Part shown: positions 58,701-64,000 of the stretch, in pieces
How the letters are laid out: the number at the start of each line of letters is the position of its first letter
How positions within the stretch are numbered: position 1 is the first letter of the stretch
Assembly: GCA_011634665.1 (NCBI GenBank)
Contig: WAEK01000007.1
Span: 2,576,501-2,640,500, forward strand
DNA: 64,000 bases
Source of the DNA: Mortierella sp. BCC40632
Taxonomy: Eukaryota > Mortierellomycota > Mortierellomycetes > Mortierellales > Mortierellaceae
Direction of reading: 5' to 3'
The notes under the pieces: generated by a model
The model's database searches: none
Told to the model about the DNA's origin: nothing
Seen by the model: the letters and a program-made list of their open reading frames with translations, nothing else
Translations under genes and position numbers: made by a program

Positions 58701-59782
58701 GATGTGGCACTTATAGCATGTTCGGAGAGCAGCAGCCGCAGCCGTGGCCACAAAAGAATGTATGTGCGAGACGAGGGTAAAGGGAATGAGTGTGTTGGGA
58801 ATGCGGGTGCTTGGTGCGGACCCGAGCTCATTGGCTGCGCTGTCATGGGCCCCCTGTCCAGCGGGGAGGAGAAGAGGAAAGGGAAGAGGGAGGGGGGAGG
58901 ACAAAGGAGAAAGAAAGAGCGCAAGGGTGCAGTCGTCCGCGCGAAGGCGAGTGTGGACGACGCCAGGATGCAATTGACTGGAGGATGTACACGCAAATTG
59001 ACAAGAACGGCCCGCGATCGTGTCATCGCACCGCCCGCTAGCCAGTCTGTTTGTCTTCTCTTTGTGTTGCACCTGCTCTTCAAGCCGTCTCCAGGCGCTC
59101 AACGCAGAATGCAGCCAACGAACCCTGTAAGTCTACCACCCCTATCGTCCGCATGCCCCTCCCACCTTGCCGCCCGATGTCCAGGGGACGGCGTGCCGAT
59201 GGACAGTCTATGGCTAACTCGAGGACGAGGCTCTCTCCTCTGTCTTTTCCTTTCTCTCTCTTTCTTCCTCGCCTTGCTTGACCGGCACTCCATCGGCAAT
59301 AAGAAGCACTCCAGCTCGCCCTCTCCCCCTCCTTCTGCTTCTCTTCCGACACACTTGTGCCGAAAGCTCGTCATCGCCCTCTTCTCCTCTTCTTCCTCCT
59401 GCTGTCTCCTGCTGTCTCCTGCTCGGCTGCTCACTGCTGCTCTACCTGTGCCTCTGCTCTTGACCGGTTCTCCCGATCCAACGACCATCACCCTGCCCTG
59501 ACTTGCTCGGCTCCTTTCGTCGGGTTACATAAATACACGCGCCCTTCCCCGGCTTCGACCCCTCCCCTCCTCCGCCCTCAACCTCTCCAAACCCACGAGG
59601 GCGCCTGCAGGCCGGCCTCCACGCCATCGAACAGACACACTTCAGGGTCGTTCACTTTCCTTTTCCTCTCCGCTCTTTCAAAAAGCTGACCCTTGCTGTC
59701 ACCTAGCGCTTGCACTCTTCCACTTTCTTTATACCCACGCACTTTTTGTCCATCTTCTGTGTGTCCTGCACACCATCCCTGA
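55758..59782. other. 4 kb divergent intergenic region between SDE2 and bZIP gene
   Basis: Holds both promoters. Mixed CT/GA-rich blocks (56930-57000, 57230-57260, 59230-59460), a T run at 58339-58354 and a (CA)n run at 58504-58528. The last 500 bases before the bZIP start are C/T-rich with few ATGs, typical of a fungal leader, and include an ATAAATA at 59529-59535. No gene recognised. Confidence 0.5.
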
Positions 59783-61727
59783 ATGGAGAGCTACCCCAAC
59801 CCGTACGCGGCCGTGATCGCCACCTTCAACAAGCAGTCTCCACCCCAGGACGGGGACCATCCACCCCGGCGTCACCACGAGGACGACGACGACGACGACG
59901 ATCCTCAGCACTTGCCTGACGACGATCTCCTTCTCTGGGCCAACGCACAGTTCACGTTTGATATCCCACCTGCCGTAGGGTCCTACGAAGACGAAATGGC
60001 CCTCAAGATTGCTCAGACCCAGCAACAGCAATACCAGCACCGACAGCAACAACAACAACAACAACAACAACAACAGCAGCAGCAGCAGCAACAGTATCAG
60101 CAGCAGCAACAACAGCAAGCCCATGCGAACCAGTTCTCTCCACAACAACAGCAACAACAACAACAGTCGACCTCCATGCACTCACATTCGGTCCTTCAAG
60201 TGCAGGCACAGCAACCACGCGGTCATCCTTATACATCGCAGCAGCTTCAGTTCCACCCTGCCGAGACCCAGCGTCAGCTGCAACAGTTTGATGCTATCCA
60301 TCGTTACCTCGATGCTACATCCGATGGTAAGGTTTATGTCCCGGGCCGCTGTGCCTAACTGACTTTCTCTTTGACCTTTCCCCTCCCCCTTCCCTCCATC
60401 TCCGAAAAATCGATTGGAACGATTACTGGTAGCAAACCCTCACCTGTTCGAGGTCTATTGGGTCCTCTCCTCTCCTCTCTTGGCCAATGCCGCTCGTTCC
60501 CTCTGTTGCTACTTCTGACTCTTACCTTTTGGCTTGTCTCTTACAGATGCCCGGGCTGCATCCCTTTCGCTATTGGAGCGATCGCGTCAAAGAAACCCCG
60601 TTATGCCAACTCAGCTTGGAGGCGCGGGCCAAGGACAAGCGCATCAGCAGCACCACGGTTCATTCGATCCAAGGATTCAAGCTGTCTTTTCTCAATCACT
60701 CCCTCAGGGCTCTGTCGCTCTGTCTCTTCCAGGCAGCGATCCCACGACTCAACTCCTCAGGCCACAACAACAACAACCCTCGTATCTGGCCCATTCGACC
60801 TTTGCGCTCGGACCGACAGAATCGCCCCTGCCGTCGCCTACAGCCCTGCATGATTACAGGGCAGTCCAAGTCCACACGTCGACGGCATCTTCCTCTGCCT
60901 TAGCCGAGACGGTCGACGTCACCGCTCGTGATCGGAACAACAGCGTCAGTGCCTTATCAAGTCTGACACTTGCGTCGAGCACGGCCCCAAGCTCCCCAAG
61001 CTCAACTATCCGAGATGCTTCGCCAAGCATTGCTTCGACAGTTCTCTCTGGTGCTCGCGATGATGCTCAGGGTTTGGGCATAGACGAGGACGATTTCGAC
61101 GATGAAGAGGATCCATCCGAGTCTTCGGCGTCGACAAGTGCCAAGGCGTCATCCTCCTCGAACAAGAAGGATTCAAAGACCTCTCTGAATGCTGAACTCG
61201 GTCAAGACCCAGACTACCTCTCTGCGAAAATGGCTGCCGAAGAAGATAAACGACGTCGCAACACCGCCGCATCCGCGAGATTCCGCCACAAGAAACGTCT
61301 TCGAGAACAAATTCTCGAAAAGACAGCCAAGGAAATGACAGCCAAGTCAGAATTGCTTGAAGGACGGGTGAAGGAATTGGAGATGGAGATCAAATGGTTG
61401 AGAGGGTTAATCATTGAGAAGGATGCGTTGAGTGTCCCCTCGGCTAGGATCTTGGACGATGCAGGTGCTGCCTCGTTGTTATTGTCAACATCCTTGCCTG
61501 GTTCAATCGCTGGTGGCAATGGAGCCTTGAGTAGTGTCCTCAGTGGAGGTACCATCAACTTGGCTGCAGCCGCTGCAGCCGCTGCGACGGTCTCTCCGAC
61601 CTCATTGACAGGGTCTCGAGCTAGTGGTGGTTCTGCCAAGGCTTCTGAGACGAGTTCGGCCTCCAAGCCAAGTTCTCGGCGGAGCAAGAAGGCAACCCAA
61701 CAACAACAGCAGCCAAAATCCTCCTAG
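59783..61727 (+). CDS. bZIP transcription factor (Cys-3/Zip1-like basic region) with polyQ and polyD
   Basis: Two exons, 59783-60326 and 60547-61727, joined in frame to 574 residues. The bZIP lies at about 410-475: EEDKRRRNTAASARFRHKKR is the DNA-contacting basic region (N-x2-A-A-x-x-x-R pattern), followed by a leucine zipper with heptads (LLEGRVKELEMEIKWLRGLI). NTAASARFR is the variant found in fungal Cys-3/MetR/Zip1-type and Gcn4-related regulators of sulfur or stress metabolism, so a metabolic regulator is likely but the target pathway is not shown. N-terminal acidic run (DDDDDDD) and long Gln tracts (CAA/CAG at 60017-60175) may be activation domains. The C-terminus ends in a Ser/Lys/Gln-rich tail. 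Start chosen as the first ATG after a C/T-rich leader. Confidence 0.9.
60017..60175 (+). repeat. CAA/CAG (polyQ) repeat in bZIP gene
   Basis: Imperfect CAA/CAG/CAGCAA array coding three Gln-rich blocks separated by Tyr, His and Ala residues. Mixed codons suggest an older, partly stabilised tract. Confidence 0.9.
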
Positions 61728-64000
61728 ATCTGATTTAATGGTCATTATTTGACTCCATTCCGTGTCCCAAACTATAAAGAACCCCCTCCCTCCCTTCCCT
61801 TATCCTACTTTTTGACCTGCTTATAACGTTTATTATCACTTGGTAGAAATACTGTTGTGATGTTTTTTTTTGTTGGTTGGACATTGGAGCCGACTGAACA
61901 CGCCATCTCACGAATAGGTCCATCATGACAATCTTGGAGGAGGAAATTATCGATAGAACAAAAAAAAAAATAAACCTGGTGGAAGTACCAGAGAGACGAT
62001 GTAATGTACAATAGCCATCCAATTCTGCCCTTTTTCCTTTTTCTTCTTTGTTTGTTTGTTGTGATGGGCATGATGGTGCATTGATTCTCCTGCTCAGGGT
62101 CAAAAGACTGATGTGGGAGAAAGAAAGAGAGAACGGGGAAGCATGATTTGAGAGAAAGGGCGAGCTGGACAGACCAAAAGGGACGTAAGGCATCTCTTTT
62201 TAGAAAAGAAAAAAAAAAGTTAAAAAAAATCCACCACTCGGGGGCGCATGCCTCTTACTCCCTTTCTCTATTTTCTCCCTCTCTTTTTTTCAAGATATGG
62301 TGTGCTCAATGCTCAAGACTACCACTCACCTTCCTAGGATTCGAGAGGACAAGTAGCAAGCTATTCAAGATCGCTCGCTCTTTTTTTTTTTGTGAAATGC
62401 ATAAAAAAAAGGTTAGATCCTCCTTTCTTTGTTCTGTCTTTGCCATCGATCACTCTCCTTTCCACCTTTCCTTTCCAATATCCTCTTTCATGGCAGGGGG
62501 TAATTCTAATGGAGTTATCTCTGCTTGGCATGAGAGAAGGGAAGTGTTTTGTTAATGAGAAGGTCAACATGCTCTTGAAAAAAAAAAAAAAAAAAAAAAA
62601 AAAGCCAAACTCAGATCCAGATTGTAACGTCTAGCGTACCTTGTGATGGATCGCACTACAAACCAAAACTCCTTTCCTTTGCTACCTTCCTAGCTACACT
62701 GTCTACACAAACGATGACATAGAGGAGAAAACTCCCCCCTCCAAGTTATCCGGCGTCCCGAGATCTTTAAGCACTGCTAGGGTCTTTTTTTTTGTTACTT
62801 TACTACCATATCACTTTGATAAACTACAATGTCCCGAATGTATAGGTAAGCAAAAAAAAGAGAAAAAAATATCAAGAGATGGGATGATTGCAGCTTGACG
62901 CGGCTACTCGGATTGATGCAGGAACTAAAAAAGCCAGGAGCCGGGAGAAAAGGGAACCAATCAGAGTCCTCCATTTTCCATCCGCACTTCGAGATCGGAG
63001 GACCATGGGCCCTTGATCCACGTACCCTTTTTCTCTTCCTCTTTCTTTTTTTCTTCCTTTTGCGATACCGCCCTTCTTTACAATCGCTCTTGGGCAATTG
63101 AGCATGTCGTAGCTCGTTTTTCAGACCTTACTTCTTGTGTACATGTAATACTCCCTGGAGAGAGAGAGTAAAGAAAAAGAAGGAGATGAGAGAGGGTCTA
63201 CTCCAAGGTATGGGAGTCCGAGTGACCGTGGAGTCCCGTATTTCACTTTCTCCTCATGACTGCCTAGACCTGTCCCATTAAGATCAATTACCAATACTTG
63301 CAATTGCCGGCATTGATGCCGCTCACCTCTTACTCTCGCATTTTCACCTTATTCGTACCCTATGTTTGTTTTGGTCCACAGTCGTACTTTTTATTGGTTT
63401 GATAGAATAAAAGCGGTCGTAATTCAGACCCAAAAAAAAGTCTACTGTTGCAATGAGTGATGTTGCAGTGAGCACATGAGTAAGAGAAAGAAGAGGAGGG
63501 AGTCATCTGACCCTCGGACCGTTTCTGACAAGTGTGACAAGTGGCGAGAAAGGGAAAAGGAGTAAAAAAAAGAGGAGAGAGGATCCTTTGCCACCCTTCT
63601 CCAATAAAGTCTCCCTTCGGTAATGAGAAAAATAAAAAGCAGTAACTGTTTCCTCTGTTCACACACTCACACACATGCACCCCGTTTTTCTTTTTCTCAT
63701 TTTTCTAGCACTCATGTATTGGATCAAGTTACTGATTCCTGAACTGGCTTGTCGTACCTGAGTGTGGAAGAGTACGAGAGCAACAACAAAGAAAAGTAAA
63801 AACAACGGCGACTATAGTAAGGACCACAAGAAACTAAGTATATGAGCAGGTTACTTTTTTTTATCATTCACCAACGACGTTTCTGTGCCTCGATGGATCC
63901 TTTTACTGTATACTTTGCTCTATGCCGCTTGCCAGCTTTCTTAACTCTTACTCGTCCAAACATGTACGCCACGTTGTCTCTATCCTTTCCTTCCCCTCAG
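61728..64000. other. Right-hand end, no gene recognised
   Basis: 3' flank of the bZIP gene, then about 2 kb without a supportable gene on either strand. A run at 62579-62602 followed by GCC. Short open frames near 63360-63680 and 62795-63100 contain only Lys/Arg or Phe/Ser-rich translation and have no ATG or family support. A gene could start beyond the edge. Confidence 0.5.

Overview
The window looks like nuclear DNA from a filamentous, early-diverging fungus. My best guess is Mortierellomycotina (Mortierella/Linnemannia-like), inferred from gene style rather than from any search. The signs are genes split by short GT-AG introns, spacers full of (GA)n/(CT)n tracts and long A/T homopolymers, an intron-rich Kap123/importin-4 gene, an SDE2 gene, a Crinkler-type N-terminal domain, a defensin-like peptide and a PIF/Harbinger remnant. 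Nothing points to bacteria, an organelle or a virus.

Left part (1-12.3 kb): a cluster of surface-type kelch/beta-propeller genes, all on the minus strand. Two are copies in a head-to-tail tandem duplication (about 3.5 and 3.7 kb units; genes 1154-3435 and 4675-7189). A third, decayed copy (about 7965-8693) follows, then an older relative (9362-12298). Layout: signal peptide, kelch ectodomain, Gly/Ser linker, one membrane helix, Arg/Lys stop-transfer, low-complexity cytoplasmic tail. The two recent copies have nearly identical spacers and third intron. They differ strongly in short blocks of the ectodomain exons and in the copy number of a pentapeptide minisatellite in the tail.

Middle part (12.3-41 kb): an alpha/beta hydrolase whose nucleophile serine reads as alanine (17357-19713, +); two orphan disordered proteins (20840-24679 and 27571-28992, -); the importin-4/Kap123 gene (30194-34770, + , nine exons, complete); and a small secreted six-cysteine defensin-like peptide (36858-37058, -). 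About 4 kb without a recognisable gene follows.

Right part (41-64 kb): a short-chain dehydrogenase (41386-42632, -) with Arg in place of the catalytic Lys; a broken Harbinger element with convergent SANT-like and DDE-nuclease pseudogenes (about 43.1-44.8 kb); a lone Crinkler N-terminal domain gene beside it (44921-45340, -); an orphan four-exon gene (47099-50707, -); SDE2 (54501-55757, -), with its ubiquitin-like domain and GGKGG processing site; and a bZIP regulator with polyQ and acidic tracts (59783-61727, +).

Housekeeping genes (importin, SDE2) are interspersed with fast-evolving or accessory ones (kelch array, defensin, Crinkler, transposon). Exon limits come from reading splice sites and keeping frame by eye. 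No RNA or database evidence was available.
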